Shown piece by piece: positions 47,455-60,110 of a stretch of 64,000 bases of DNA. Within the stretch, counting starts at the first letter, position 1, and every line of letters begins with the position of its first letter. The stretch covers positions 6,696,001 to 6,760,000 of the forward strand of contig NC_059503.1 of assembly GCF_914767665.1 (NCBI RefSeq), given 5' to 3'. Made by a program: the position numbers and the translations under genes. The notes beneath the pieces were generated by a model that did not search any database, was not told where the DNA came from, and worked only from the letters and a program-made list of their open reading frames with translations. Source of the stretch: Harmonia axyridis. Taxonomy: Eukaryota > Arthropoda > Insecta > Coleoptera > Coccinellidae.

Positions 47455-50400
47455 TATATAAGAAATAAGTCGACATTGAACCACTCTGCAGATCTCGATG
47501 AATTGAAGATGGACAGTCTGTTGCTTTGAATCAGAAATTCATGTTATTCACTGATTCATTATTGATAATAATTCATAATCAGTGTCAATTAAAATTTCTT
47601 CTCAAGGATGTGCATGAATCAAGAATTCATTTACCTCAAAAAAAGCGTAAGTAATTTAATTTTGTTCCCCACTAGGAATTCAATGTTTCAGACAACCAAC
47701 GTCACGAAAGTAAATTCCTACACTTCCTTTCCAATAAATAAATATTTATACTGTTGATAACTAATTAATACAAATAAGTCGAATACTTTGATAGACAAAC
47801 GTCAACTATTGATTATGCAAATGAAATTACCCACAAACTAAAGGTTATTTCGTCCAACCCACAATTAAAAAGTACAGCCTACCAACATGAAGAAATTGTG
47901 AGGTGCATACACACGATAATAAAAACTGGCATTATTCTTCTGGTGGATTAATTTGATATGCAAATTAGTATTCAAATATCTTAATTCGTTGGTTAGTATC
48001 AACAAAGTTTAATTTGATCATTTATCTTGTGTTTGCTCTAATTCGAAGGGTATAATAATAGTTTTTATGTTGTTTCACGTGTGGTAGAAGTGATACCAAG
48101 ATCAATGGCAAGTGTTGAGACTTAGATCTATACTTAAATTCATCGATAACTCAATTGGTTTAGACAACAAAATTATTGGTATGCAAATCAGTTCCATGTT
48201 ATTTTATTGAAGATAACTGTTAATATTTGGTAGCCAACATTTGAATGTGAGACCATAATTTTTAAGTAATTTTCATTTCAATTGTGACAGGTCGATCACG
48301 ATTTGTCTGTTTGTTGAAAACAACAAGCATTGTACCATAAACAGAACTATTTTTGGAATATGAATGAACTTTATAGTGAAACACAAACACTTCAGTCAAT
48401 AAGTTTTGGGCCCAACCAATAAAAACACAGTTTTTCCTAAAATTTCGACTTTATTCTTCAAAATAGTCACTTTTAAGCCTAAAATTTTGTAGTCTATTAA
48501 GTTTTTCTTTTAAGAAAGCTGCATTTGTTCAAAATAGCGTTTTCCCATTCATATATTGACCTCGTCGAAAGATGCTTGGCTCCAAATTAGAATGATTCTT
48601 GGGGTTTGAAATGTATGTACATACGCACATGAAAACTTCTTTTTTTCCATGATCACGCATATTTTTTATATGAAAAAATCTCAAAAGCAGCGTAGGTTTG
48701 TCTCCTGGTAAAAGTTTGATAACGTAAGCAGCTGGCCTTGCTGATAAACTTGACGTAGAGGTTCTTTTATCTTACAACATCACATCACTTTTACCAGGGG
48801 TGTCTATTAAGTGATATTTCTCGTATGCATCGAACACACGTAGATTTTTTTTTTAGATTATGTTTCGACAGTTCTGGTAAGAAGGAAATTATCTTCTTGC
48901 ACCTGACCCTGTAGATATGCCTGTAGTAGGACCAGCTTTGAATTGCTGATTGTATTTGAAGATTAAACTCCTACATCTATCTAGGGCAAGACATTCTTTC
49001 ATTGACAAAGGTTGTTGAATATGAAAGTAATAATTAATTGCTTTTATTCAACTCAGTACTACCAGTGTCGTATCATACATTGCATATTGCATCTCTAGGA
49101 AAAATTAAATTTGTATTCTTGTAATTTTTTGAGAGATTTCGCATGAACCTTCAAACAGCTATTTTATAATTGAATAGTAGATACTTGATTGATCGTATCT
49201 GTAATTTTCAAAGCGACAATGAATTAAAAAATTATTTGGTAATTTTAAAATAATTATGTATGCGAACCTTTCAATAATTTATTATTAAAAGTCACTTATA
49301 ACAACTTTTTGGTATCCAATTTTCTAAACACTTATAAGTTAAACATTTATGCAATGAAGATCTCTGCGAAAAATGATAAAGCACTCGTATCAATATAGTT
49401 CTTGTGTTTTTTTCTTCAAATATTCAAATAAAATTCCGATGTACAGGGTGGGCCAAATTAGACTCTTTTGACTGGCTAGTCCTATTTATATACTAGATAG
49501 ACGGAAACTGATAGCGGTGTCTGAGGGGCAAATTTCATGAGAAACTCATTGGCGAAAACAGCAACTCCATTACATAGTTACAGGGTGATTCTCGAAAATG
49601 TTTCTGTAACATTTTTCTGTTGAAAATTTTTCATTTCTGTAAAAATCATATAAATCAATGAATGTGGTGTACCTAAATTCTAGGACCAACTCGTTGCCCT
49701 CTCTTGGCCTTTTAAGTATTTTCGTTTTCCAAAGAAACATCCTATATAATAAAAAAGCGAAAATAGAATAACTGTCTCTCATTTCGTTTGAAATGAATTT
49801 CCATGAAGTAAAAACCGACTCAATCCTTCTTTTGAAAGTCATTGACTAATTTCTGAGGATTTCCAATTCAAAACACTAATGTCCATCTATATATAAAATA
49901 ATGGGTTCGGAATCTGACTGAACAAGAATTATAATTATCGAAAACAAGTTTATTTCAAGAAACCAGTGATCATGCACAGAGGAAGTGATCCAGATAAACC
50001 TACCATGGTAGAAAACAGTAGCGTAGAAAACACTACGTGGGACGATGATTAGTGTGAAATTAACTAATTAAAAAAAAATTATGCGGAGTCAATTTTGAAC
50101 CGAGGATCTGCTTCATTGATAGTGAAACCTGCGTTCTTTACACTGTTCAATGCCAAATTTTAAGGTTGGCTTGTTTTATGTGCTACAAGAAGGAAGTTCG
50201 ATTATCAATTATAGATATCTTCGCGTGGTTCTCAAGATGCATTGCAACAATCGGAGCTGATTCATCTTTTAATTAACCATTATTGAAGATTGTGGGATTA
50301 ATTCATGACTATACACTTCTCGGAACAATCAGCCTATTGCAGTTTTTCGAAGTCCATTCAATGGAGTTTTTTGGTACATCACAAAGGTGCCATTCTAGAG

Positions 50401-50950
50401 GTGTTATGTAATGAAGTTTTTGTTTGGAAATGAATGGTGTTTGTTGCTAGGAACTGTTAACAATTCGTAGTGCAACAATAGTGATTGGGGTATAATTATG
50501 GGGAATGTTTTCGAAGAAGTATCTGAGAAACAAACATCTTAGTATTGGCGTGATCAAATTATAAATGATCAGAAAAGGATGATTGATAATTTTATCCAAT
50601 GAAACTTCTCAAGTGGAAGAGATTCAAAGAATCCTCTACATCTTACATAAGGTTTTTCAATTGGAATTATACAATTTGACATGGTTATAATGGCAACCCT
50701 GTATTATTTTATGACATTTCTTATGTCACTTGTGTTTTGGAGGTTATGTTATTTTATCATGGAAAAATACTCACTGCAAATAAGTCTAGCGATTGTTATA
50801 TTGTTTTATGAAAACCTGTTCTCATTTGTGAATACTGAGAGAGAGTCAAAAATAATTCATGGACGATATTATTCAGCCCATCGACTTAATATTCATCGTA
50901 TTGTAAATAAGTGCTGCCATTATAACTATTTGAAATTAAAAGTAGTAGTA
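47455..50950. other. AT-rich intron; possible decayed mariner near 48398-48990
   Basis: The string GTCAATAAGTTTTGGGCCCAACCA near 48395 and a later GTCTATTAAGTGATATTTC resemble loosely paired transposon ends, but no transposase motif could be read with confidence between them. CAGGGTG motifs occur at 49443 and 49581, and the stretch after the second resembles repeat X. No gene is supported. Confidence 0.35.
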
Positions 50951-51475
50951 GGTGTACAACTTCGCTTCCGTTTTGCAATAAATGGCTGTAGCGGTAAGTA
51001 GTAGTCGAAATAAATAGATCGTAGATGTCACACAATGAGCTCAGATATGTTTAAACATAATGCCATCGAAATATTAGTCGATTTGTGTCTGCATCATAAA
51101 GTTATTCTCGATTAAACATGTCAGCTTACGAGTCAAATTCTCGTCATTTGCGGGAGGTTTTAATTTTCTGCTTCAATATGGAGAAATCTGCGGCTGAGGC
51201 TCATCGAATGCTCTCAAACACCTATGGTGAGGTCACCTTTCGTAAAAGAACGTGCCGAGAGTGATTTCAACACTTCAAGAACGGTGATTTTGACGTCGAA
51301 GATCAGCATGGCGATGGAAGAGAGAAGGTTTTCGAAAATGCAGAATTGGAGACATTACTTGATCTAGACTCGTTTCAAACGCAACAAGAATTGGTAGGAT
51401 CATTGGGAGTGACGCAACAAGCCATTTCAAAACGCCTGAAAGTCATGGCAATGATTCGGAATCAAGGAAATTGAA
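50951..51475 (+). mobile_element. Mariner remnant, N-terminal half, same family as 27258
   Basis: It begins with TAGGTGTACAACTTCGCTTC, the same terminal repeat as at 27258. The ATG at 51118 opens MSAYESNSRHLREVL, FNMEKSAAEAHRML and NTYGEVTFRKRTCRE, then a stop, then GDFDVEDQHGDGREKVF and LVGSLGVTQQAISKRLKVM (second HTH). The match fades after about 120 codons, so the catalytic region and 3' end are missing. Confidence 0.82.
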
Positions 51476-53616
51476 TGTCGTATGAGTTGAAGCTGAATTG
51501 AATCCTAATAACAGGTATATTACAAGTTCTGAAGAAAAGAGTCTCTATCGTCGGAGAATTGCTATTGGAATAGAGCTATAACAGCAAAAACTTATGACAT
51601 GATCATTTCGGTCCACGAATAACAGATCTATTTTATAATTGTTTCATAACAAATCCAAAAAAAACAAATTGGTCAAGAATAAACTCTTTGAAATCGTCCG
51701 AAAAACATATCTCATTAAAGCTGCACCCAAAACGATCCATCTTACTCGAATCAACATCGACTTCTGTGGTTCCTTCTTTTTCTTCCTTAAATGGGCTTCG
51801 GCGACTAACTACGCATGTTTCTTGTCCGATTGGATCAATGGCATGTCAAGATCGTCAGTATGAAATGTCAGTTTATGACAGGATGACGTGAACATGAGAT
51901 AAAGATCGCGGTTAATAAATGATCGATTTGTTAGTCTGATTTTTGGCAAATAAAAACTTCTGAATGACAGTGACCCTTGACGTAGAGGACAATTTCATCA
52001 TTGTGAAGAAATGAGGACGAGAAGAAAAAGAAGGAAAGCAAAATTGGAGTTTTAGTCCTTGTGTTATTGGATCCACTTCTTAAATTTTTGTCGAATTTTA
52101 GGGAAGAACATTTAACCAAGCGCTTCATCACTGAATAAAATTTTTCTTTAAAATTGTTCATCATTTTCAAGTCGTTCAAGTTCTTGTAGTGTGAATCTTT
52201 CCATGATCAAATTACAACCTAAAAATAATACACCATCAAAAATTTTATCATTTCTGTTAGGAAAACCAGTTATTATTTTCTTGACAGAATTTATAATTAT
52301 TAGAGTAGCTTTGGAAATTTTTCCGTGATTTTATGTCAGATCTGCGACATAATAATTTCATCTTATGTAATCTTAAATTATATTAAATAAAAATCAGAAG
52401 GTTAGGTTGAATAAAGTTGAAAAAGTTTAAGGTTTCAGACAGAAACAACTAGAGGGGTGTTACCGTATCAAATCATTAAGATGTTCATGTTCTTGACATC
52501 CAACGCAGTTTAAAAGAATTTCCTGAATATAGAATGCGCTGATCTGAATAAAAATACCCACACCTTCCGAGATGAGCCAGCTCAAATTAATCAACGATCA
52601 ACCTATAAAGAGCCAAGACCTATAATTAAACCTAGAGAATTCGCGTTCTGGATTACAAGAGGAAGGCCAACCATAGAACAAGGAAAAAACTGATAAATAT
52701 TGCGTCCAATCATAATTTTTTTTTTCGTTTGATTCGTGTTATTAAAATGACCTTGAATATTCACCCACCGATGCCAGCTTTATCATGAACCATACCTCAA
52801 AGTAATTATTTCCTTACAATGACCACACCCAAGTGCCTCTTACACAAGTCTTAGATATCTTTTCCACTGGTAACATACATGTGAATTGTTCCATGTAAAA
52901 TTATGGGTAATTGGATTTGCGCATAAATTTTGAAAATGGTAGGAACCTTTCATTTGCTTGCCAATACTTGTGTAGTTCATTATCTAGGATCTAGATGGAT
53001 ATGAGGTCATCAAGGATTATCTTTGTGAAATCTTATTGCGACAATTGGAATCTAATGCCTGAATTCTGGGGTTTTATTATATCATCGAGAAATCGGTTCA
53101 ATCGAGTTCTAACTATCAACGATAGATGCAAATGGGATCTGAAAATTATTGTCAATTATGGTAAAATAGCAACTGTTTAGTGTTTGACTTACATAATGAG
53201 TTACTCATTGCGTTGAGAAAGAAATAATTCATTCATTTCATAGAAGAATTTCGATACCTAGAGGGTTTAAATGAATCAAGATATATTTTATAGATCACGG
53301 TGCAAATTTCTTCTCACTAATTTGTTGAACTACGTCATAAAAGATGCTCTGAATATTGACAGCACTCTATGGTCAACACATTTTTTTTGTGGAATAGTCT
53401 TACTTAACATTTTTTGTGTGAATACTGTGGAAAGAATGACTGAACGAAATGGCATTTCTAACAGAGATTTCACAAAAAAATAGGAAAGATGATAGCAATC
53501 AAATGCCATATAACTTTGACAACATATTACTGCAATTTTTTTCCAGTTGGTGATGATACTTATTTCGCAAAGAACCCAATTTCCTGATATACAGTTAATA
53601 GTATATTCTAAAACAA
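51476..53616. other. AT-rich intron, nothing firmly recognised
   Basis: The minus strand near 52095-52215 carries the words ERFTLQELERLEND and KILFSDEAL in different frames. These are reminiscent of a Tc1/mariner start fused to the first catalytic Asp, but they are too short to call. Confidence 0.35.
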
Positions 53617-54210
53617 GTTGCAGAATGGGCTCCTATTCCAACACGAATGCGAAATTCGCAAACGAGCGACGAAGGAGCGAGCTTTTGAACGCGTGAGTGT
53701 TGGAATTGCCTTCTGCAACGAGTATTAGACGATATTTTCTCTATTTCAGTCAAGTTTTGTGAAATATTGTCGAAATTCAATGAAAAATTCAGATTATACA
53801 TCCTAGTGACATTTGTATTGTATCTTGGCAGTTGGTGTGACTGTTACGAACATTGACAGATCACGGAATTTCAATTTGAATCGTACTTTTCGAATATTGA
53901 AATAATTTATAATTACGCATTAAATTCGTGAATTATGTCTGACGAAATCGATTTAACACTAACAGAATTAAGAGAAATTGCGAATAATATCGCAAATCAT
54001 TCCACTAAATCCAAATTATATTATATTGACAATAATTGACGTGTGTTGAATTTTGATAGGATTGGAAGTCTGACGTCTGTGTAGACAACCACAAAACGAA
54101 AAATATAACTGAAAACAATGCTGCAATGAGTTCATTACAGCACTGTTTTTAGAACTGTAATGAACTCATTACGATACTGAAATAGAGAAAATAATATTCT
54201 AATGAAGTTA
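53617..54210. repeat. Element with imperfect inverted ends and internal hairpins
   Basis: TATTTTCTCTATTTCAGT near 53733 is inverted as ACTGAAATAGAGAAAATA near 54176. CTATTCCAACAC (53632) and GTGTTGGAATTG (53697) form a hairpin, and GTTCATTACAG (near 54130) pairs with CTGTAATGAAC (near 54157). An ATG at 53936 opens a 35-codon frame (MSDEIDLTLTELREIANNIA) ending in a stop. It looks like the start of a larger protein, but its family is not certain. Likely a non-autonomous mobile element. Confidence 0.5.
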
Positions 54211-55399
54211 ATTTGTGGTGTAACTATTTTGAGGAAATCGAAATAGCTCAATTATAATTTTCATGATGCATAAATATCTTTATGACAGAATTTATAAATG
54301 GTAACATTTCCATAATTCAGCAATTTCAAACAAAAAATTAAACCTAGTGATTAGGTAATTATTTTCAATTCTTACACCCACTTAGTTGGTCAGGAAGTAA
54401 ATCAAGTCAAATACTGGATTGTTCTTGACATTCCTTTTAATCAATATAGTGCTTAATTATTCCATTTCCTGAAGCTCTTTCCTGCTGAAAAAAAAATAGG
54501 AACCTTTGAAATTTTAGTTCATGTTATAGGGAAACAAAATTGGTGAAAACTTCCAAATTCAGGGTTGTATTTCTCATTCTTTGATCCAACGAGTATAAAT
54601 AATAATAATAATAAATTGCTGCGATAATATTGCTGTTCTTTGAAATCCTACTTATAATTTGATTTTTGTCAAAAACTACTGAAATTATACGTATGATTTA
54701 AAAAGCTATATACACCACATAACTGAATAATCCTCATAAACAAATGGGTATCATAATTATCCAATGAAAGTAAGGTTTAATTCATGACATAACATCTTAT
54801 CTGACTAACCCACACCATCGCCTATATTGATATTGATCCAATTATTTTTAATATTATTTATTATAGTTTTCGACCGTTACAATGCTCTAATGAGGTACCA
54901 TTGAGTAATATGTTATGCGTATAGAGAGTACCTCCATTATAAATACCTTCCAACTGGGTCAAGGTCATACGCTACAATAAGGATTGATTTTGAATCTAAA
55001 TTAATTGAATGTTTCACGGAGTTCAATCGTGTTTCTGCAATGAACGAAAGAGGAAGTCCTTCTGGGAGAAATTAAAAGAGGAATAAGGACATGGGGACTG
55101 AAAGATTTCTTGATTACGTTTTGTCAATACTACATATTTATTAGGATATAATGAAGTTGTAGTAACAATATTCTTATAACACTCCTTGAGTATATTCTCC
55201 CAGTTTGAATGTGAACCCTCTGTTTAATATAATAATGTGAAGGTTTGTGACAGACCGAAATGATGGTCAGGTCAATTAGCTTTCAGATTTGTTTGTAATC
55301 AGTAATAATTAATAAGCAGTGGCGCATTCACCATTTTGTGACAATTGTTTTTTATAATGTATCTACCTACTTCTTGAGGAATATAAAGAGCTGTCCAAT
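54211..55399. other. AT-rich intron with an AAT microsatellite
   Basis: An (AAT)n run lies near 54598-54613. Nothing else was recognised. Confidence 0.5.
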
Positions 55400-55500
55400 A
55401 AGGTATTTCATTCAGAATGTCCCGCCATCTGGGCAGCTATCACTTTTGAAATTATCATCTTTTGAAGTGTAAACTACGCCATTACTACTAACTACTACCA
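55400..55500 (+). mobile_element. Fragment of a Tc1/mariner-type 5' leader
   Basis: It matches the segment at 32572-32680 (CTGTCCAATAAGGTATTTCA, CAGCTATCACTTTTGAAA and TACGCCATTACTA strings). It stops just upstream of DD41D copy 9, which begins at 55518, so the latter probably inserted into or beside this relic. Confidence 0.4.
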
Positions 55501-55517
55501 TTACTAATAACTATATA

Positions 55518-56458
55518 ACGGGTGTTTTTTTTCGAGGTATATAACTTTAAGTTGGCATTACTGTTCAAGATGTTGACCGATTTAACAGCTGTTAAGTGAT
55601 TTATTCTCAGTTTGGTTCGGCAATTCATAATGAATAGACTCACGCCTGAACAACGCTTGCAAATAGTGCAATTTCATTTCGACAATAATGGTTCTGTGCG
55701 GAATACGTATCGCGCACTACGTCCATTTTATTTTGTTTAGCAATGAAGCGCACTTCTGGTTGAATAGCTACGTCAACAAACAAAACTGCCGCATTTGGAG
55801 TGAAGCTAATTCTCAAGTGTATGTCGAAACACCGTTACATCCAGAAAAACTGACTGTTTGGTGCTCTTTATGGGCTGGTGGAATCATTGGTCCGTACTTC
55901 TTCAAAAACGATAGTGGCCAGAACGTTACAGTCAATGGTGATCGGTATAGAGCCATGATTACTAACTTTTCCATTCCTGAATTGAACAACCATGATGTCC
56001 AGGAGCTGTGGTTCCAATAAGACGGCGCAACATGTCACACAGCTCGTGCCACAATCGATTTATTGAAAGACACGTTTGGTGACCGCCTAATTTCACGTTT
56101 TGGACCTGTGAATTGGCCTCCAAGATCTTGTGATTTAACACCGCTAGACTACTTTCTGTGGGGCTATGTAAATTCTTTGGTCTATGCGGATAAGCTACAA
56201 ACCCTTGACCATTTGGAAGACAACGTTCGCCGTGTTATTGCCGATATACGGCCACAAATGTTGGTAAAAGTCATCGAAAATTGGACGTCCAGATTGGACT
56301 ACATCCGAGCCAGCCGTGGCGGTCATATGCCAGAGATCATATTTAAAATATAATGACACAAGATTATCTTGCGGATAAATAAAATTCATGTCAATCGAAT
56401 AATCCATAGTTGTTTTATTGCAATTTAAAGTTCCTTAGCTCTAAAAAAAAACACCCTT
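55518..56458 (+). mobile_element. DD41D (rosa-like) deletion derivative, copy 9
   Basis: TA-flanked with ACGGGTG and CACCCTT. The N-terminus starts at an ATG at 55630 (NRLTPEQRLQIVQFHF); the shared internal deletion shifts the frame near 55728. Frames 55688-56020 and 56063-56353 carry the catalytic part. The first Asp is changed (SNEAHF), a TAA interrupts at WFQ, and the third Asp (LDYFLWGYV) is intact, with a stop at the family's usual C-terminus position (about 56351). Confidence 0.94.
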
Positions 56459-56526
56459 TATTACAGTGAATGGATTGCGCTACTGCTATGATTAATAATT
56501 TTTCATGATTGGAATTGAAAAATATT

Positions 56527-56625
56527 GATGTGGACGACGTTTATTTTCAACAAGACGGCCTTACATGTTACACAAACCACGAAACAATCGAAATTTTGCA
56601 ACAGAAAGTTTTTCAAGAGACTTAA
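56527..56625 (+). pseudogene. Small transposase fragment around the second catalytic Asp
   Basis: A frame reads VDDVYFQQDGLTCYTNHETI then EILQQKVFQET, matching the QQDGATCHTARATIDLL block of Tc1/mariner-type transposases but clearly diverged from the rosa-like copies. It lies 70 bp beyond copy 9 and is a separate older relic. Confidence 0.6.
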
Positions 56626-57416
56626 AATTATTATCATTGTGAATCCAAATACAAATTTCTATCTCAATCGAAGGAATTTTGAAATTAACAGTAAACCAAA
56701 ATTTCGGATGGTTGTATTCACGAATTCAGACGTGCTACTCGAAATTCGAAATCAATCTGATCAATCTGAGACCAATCCCCACCTCAAAATTCGAAAATTA
56801 CAAACATACTGACGAAATGATAGAGCAATCGGTACAAAGAACCAACGCTCAAAAAAAACGTCCACAAATATCAACCGCTTGAAAATAAACAACCAAACAA
56901 GTATCGCCTATTTAAAACAGTGTTGCATAAATATCGTAGCCATTTTTCTGCGTTCCCTTTTCGATTCAGTTTCATGAATTGTTAACTTCAAGCCGACGTA
57001 ATTTACCATTCAAAAGATGTCTGCAAAGGGTACCGCCTTTGGTCAAAGACATAGCGCATTTACTTACCTACGCTGTATGCTTACGAACAATGATCTAATT
57101 CGAAAAAACCTTGTTAGAACGGTTGCTGATATGAAAAGCGACTCAAGTACCTAGAGGTTTTTTAAACTGTGGTACAAGGTAGCGTTACGCCATTGTTTGG
57201 TAATTCGAGACATGTTCCAAAGATTAAGCTTTGCTGGTTTTATAAACGTTATCGATATGACCCGAGTCAACGACTAGGAAGTGTTTCAGTGGAGCACACT
57301 TGCAAATGCAAACTTATTCAATTGATTTGATTTGAAGGCAATATGAAATATCTACTTTTTGGCAAATTTTCGAAAATTGCTCTACTTTGAGCTGTTGTAT
57401 CTCCCGAAAGAATACT
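56626..57416. other. AT-rich intron, nothing recognised
   Basis: Frames of 67-95 codons have Asn/Lys-rich composition without motifs. Confidence 0.45.
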
Positions 57417-57862
57417 CCTAGACAATTGTTGATTTTTTTACAGATAGATTGATCTTTTGTGAATCCAATGGTGTAACATTCAATCTTCTGCTGTAAACAG
57501 TTTGGAAAATATGATTTTCCCCGCAAAATAGTTTTTAAGAAAGAATATCTGATTACATATTCTTAATCTATGCGTTCGAATTAACTCTTGAAGTGACTTT
57601 GGTGGTGATATGAGTAAGTTTTTACCTACCACAACCAAAGTCACTTCAAGAGTTAATTTGAGGGCGTAAATGAAGAATATGATATCAGATATTTTTAAGA
57701 AAATTTATTTTTCTACTTATGGCGGTTTGAAAATGAGAAAATTTGGACCTTCGCGGGGAAAATCATATTTTCCAAAGTGTTCATAGTAGAAAATTGAATG
57801 TTACCTTATTGGATTCACAAAAAATCAATCTACCTGTGAAAAAATCAACAATTGTTTAGGAT
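57417..57862. repeat. Fold-back element, outer arms about 110 bp with an inner perfect hairpin
   Basis: ACAATTGTTGATTTTTT (near 57423) pairs with AAAAAATCAACAATTGT (near 57839). GAAAATATGATTTTCCCCGC (near 57503) pairs with GCGGGGAAAATCATATTTTC (57754). Inside, TTAACTCTTGAAGTGACTTT (near 57579) is inverted as AAAGTCACTTCAAGAGTTAA (near 57636). The right edge is directly joined to Himar-like copy C. Confidence 0.85.
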
Positions 57863-58838
57863 TGCGTGTAACTACTTTTATTATTTGAAAAAAATGGAAA
57901 AAAGGAATTTCGTGTGCTGATAAAATATTGTTTTTTGAAGGAAAAAATACAGTTGAGGCAAAATCTTGGCTTGATAAAGAGTTTCCGGGGTCTGCACCAG
58001 GAAAATCAACAATCATTGATGGGTATGCTAAGTTTACACGTGGTGAAATGAGCACCGAAGACGGCGAACGCTGTGGACGCCTAAAAGAGGCTATCACCGA
58101 CGAAAAAATCAATAAAGTTCACAAAATAATTTTGAATGACCGTAAAGTGAAGTTGATCGAGACAGCAGACATTGTAAAGATATCATCTGAACGGGTACAT
58201 CATATCATTCACGAATATTTTTACATGAGAAAGCTGTGTGCAAAATGGGTCACAATCGATCAAAAGAAACAACGTGTTAATGATTCTGAGAAGTGTTTGA
58301 AGCTGTTTAAGTGCAATAAACCTGAATTTTTTGCGTCGATATGTGACAATGGACCAAACATGGCTCCATCATTCCACTCAATCGACAGTCAGCTGAGTGG
58401 ACTACACACGATGAACCAAATACAAAGCGAGGAAAATCATAACATTCAGCTGGCAAGATTATGGCATCAATATTCTGGGATGCGCAAGGTATAATATAAT
58501 TCATTGATTACCTCCAAAAGTTTTGATCGTTTAAGGATGAAATCGTTAAAAAACGGCCCCATTTGAAAAAAAAAGTGTTGTTTCATCAAGACAATGCGCC
58601 GTGTCACAAATCAATGAAAACAATGAATAAATTGCATGTATTGTGCTTCGAATTGCTTCTGCATGCTCGCTGGAATGAAATTTAGCGTCAATGAAGAAGT
58701 AATCGCCGAAACTGAAACCTATTTTGAAGCGAAAGACAGATCCTACTCGAAGGGAACTATGTAGAATAATAAAATCGAATTTTGCCACAAAAAAATGTGT
58801 TTTACTATGATAGACTAGGAACTTTTCAATTGGCCTGT
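57863..58838 (+). mobile_element. Himar-like mariner, 5' end lost, third Asp deleted, copy C
   Basis: The transposase opens at the ATG at 57894 with early stops, then a 188-codon frame (57928-58494) covers KNTVEAKSWLD, SAPGKSTIID, the KISSERVHHII HTH words and LCAKWV. A frameshift follows near 58325; the first Asp is readable as TMDQTWLHH in another frame, and the second is in HQDNAPCHKSM. A deletion then removes the SPDLAPSDFF block, so the third Asp is absent. The 3' terminal repeat (ACTTTTCAATTGGCCTG) is at 58821-58837; the 5' repeat is missing. Confidence 0.9.
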
Positions 58839-58839
58839 A

Positions 58840-59328
58840 TTTCTTCGGTCGATTCCAATGTTTTATTATCAGAAACAATTATCTAATATGAACCAAATAT
58901 TGTAAAAATGAGAAATATCTAAAGAATGACACTAAGAATGAGTTCATCCCAGATAGGACCTTGAAAATAACTGGGATGATAAATCGTTGAAAATGCCCAT
59001 TTGCAATTGTTGCAGGTGTACGCGTTGTGACTAACAACAAAGTCCTGATATGTTCCTTTGAATCGTTTCTTTTTAGATGAGGAAACGATGGTGAGATTGA
59101 CCGTGACAACACCCAAAGTTGAATTGTGGCATTTGGATTCGATTGAATCGACCGAATCGACATTGTTAACTTGCTATTCGAGACATTTAAACGATATTAA
59201 AAATACTCTTCCAAATCTGGGTGGCACACACGGTTTCCTCGTGGTCATTCGACTTCATTATGCCACTCAACAATAACCATAAAATAAAAAAAAAATGAGA
59301 GGAGCACTGACTCTGTTGGCGCTCATGT
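58840..59328 (+). other. Spacer with an unassigned plus-strand open frame at 59058-59276
   Basis: A 72-codon frame containing VRLTVTTPKVELWHL and NTLPNLGGTHGFLVV has more protein-like composition than other intronic frames and follows a TTTCTTTTTAG acceptor-like site (about 59077). No family was recognised, and its phase does not fit a simple join between the two called exons. It may be coincidence or a relic. Confidence 0.2.
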
Positions 59329-60110
59329 ACAGGGTGGGCAAATTTCGATGTTTTAGTACTTCAACTTTTAAACCTGAGGAGATAGACAAAATATATACCC
59401 TATTCTCGGTCTTTTTTTCTGAGAAACTAACAAGGGTAGTATTCATTTTTGGCCACCTTCTTTTGTTTTCGAGTTATAAGCGAAAATTGGAAAAATGGCT
59501 TTATCGAAAATAATTTATATCTCTGCTAGTACTGATGATAGAGCTCTGAAACTAAAACATTATATAGACACTTTTTCACGTAGAATCCAGTGTCGTACTT
59601 GTTTTTTCAAAAGGGTCTTTAATTACGAAGCTACGACGCAAAGTTATGTTTTTTCAAATGGGAACACTAGATTTCTGTACCATTTTTTGAAAGCTTAATT
59701 TTTCCTGATTTCAAAAATATATAACATCGTATGGTTAGTATTGATATGAATAATATAGAATGGTCGATAACCTTTTTTATCTAAAAGTCCCAATATTTCT
59801 ATGGTTTCAAATATTAGTGAGCACAGAAAAATTGAGCTTTCTATAACAAGAGCAGTGTATTTCCGTCATCTGATTATTTCTATGCTTTTTACTCATTTCT
59901 ACAAAATTCGAATCTAGATATATTTTATAAAAATAGTTTCTAAAATATAAATGAACACGGAGAAAATATCTCTGATGATGAAGCTCTGAAATTGGTACTT
60001 TATACAGGCACATTTGAGGTAGAGTCCAGTGGCGTGCTTTTTTTAGCAGGATTTTCAATTACGGAGCTATGACCAAAAGTTATGTTTTTTTGGGAACACT
60101 AAAGCGCTTA
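59329..60110. repeat. Repeat region: diverged direct duplication of about 170 bp
   Basis: The block at about 59510-59690 resembles that at about 59940-60105. Shared strings include GAAGCTCTGAAA or GAGCTCTGAAAC, TAGAATCCAGTG or TAGAGTCCAGTG, TTCAATTACGGAGCTA or TTTAATTACGAAGCTA, and GGGAACACTA. A CAGGGTGGGCAAA motif at 59331 looks like a transposon end. Confidence 0.6.

Noticed and set aside
51931..52179. 82-codon minus-strand frame as a transposase relic
   Set aside because: Only scattered words (FTLQELERLEND, ILFSDEAL) in other frames look Tc1/mariner-like, which is too little for a feature call.
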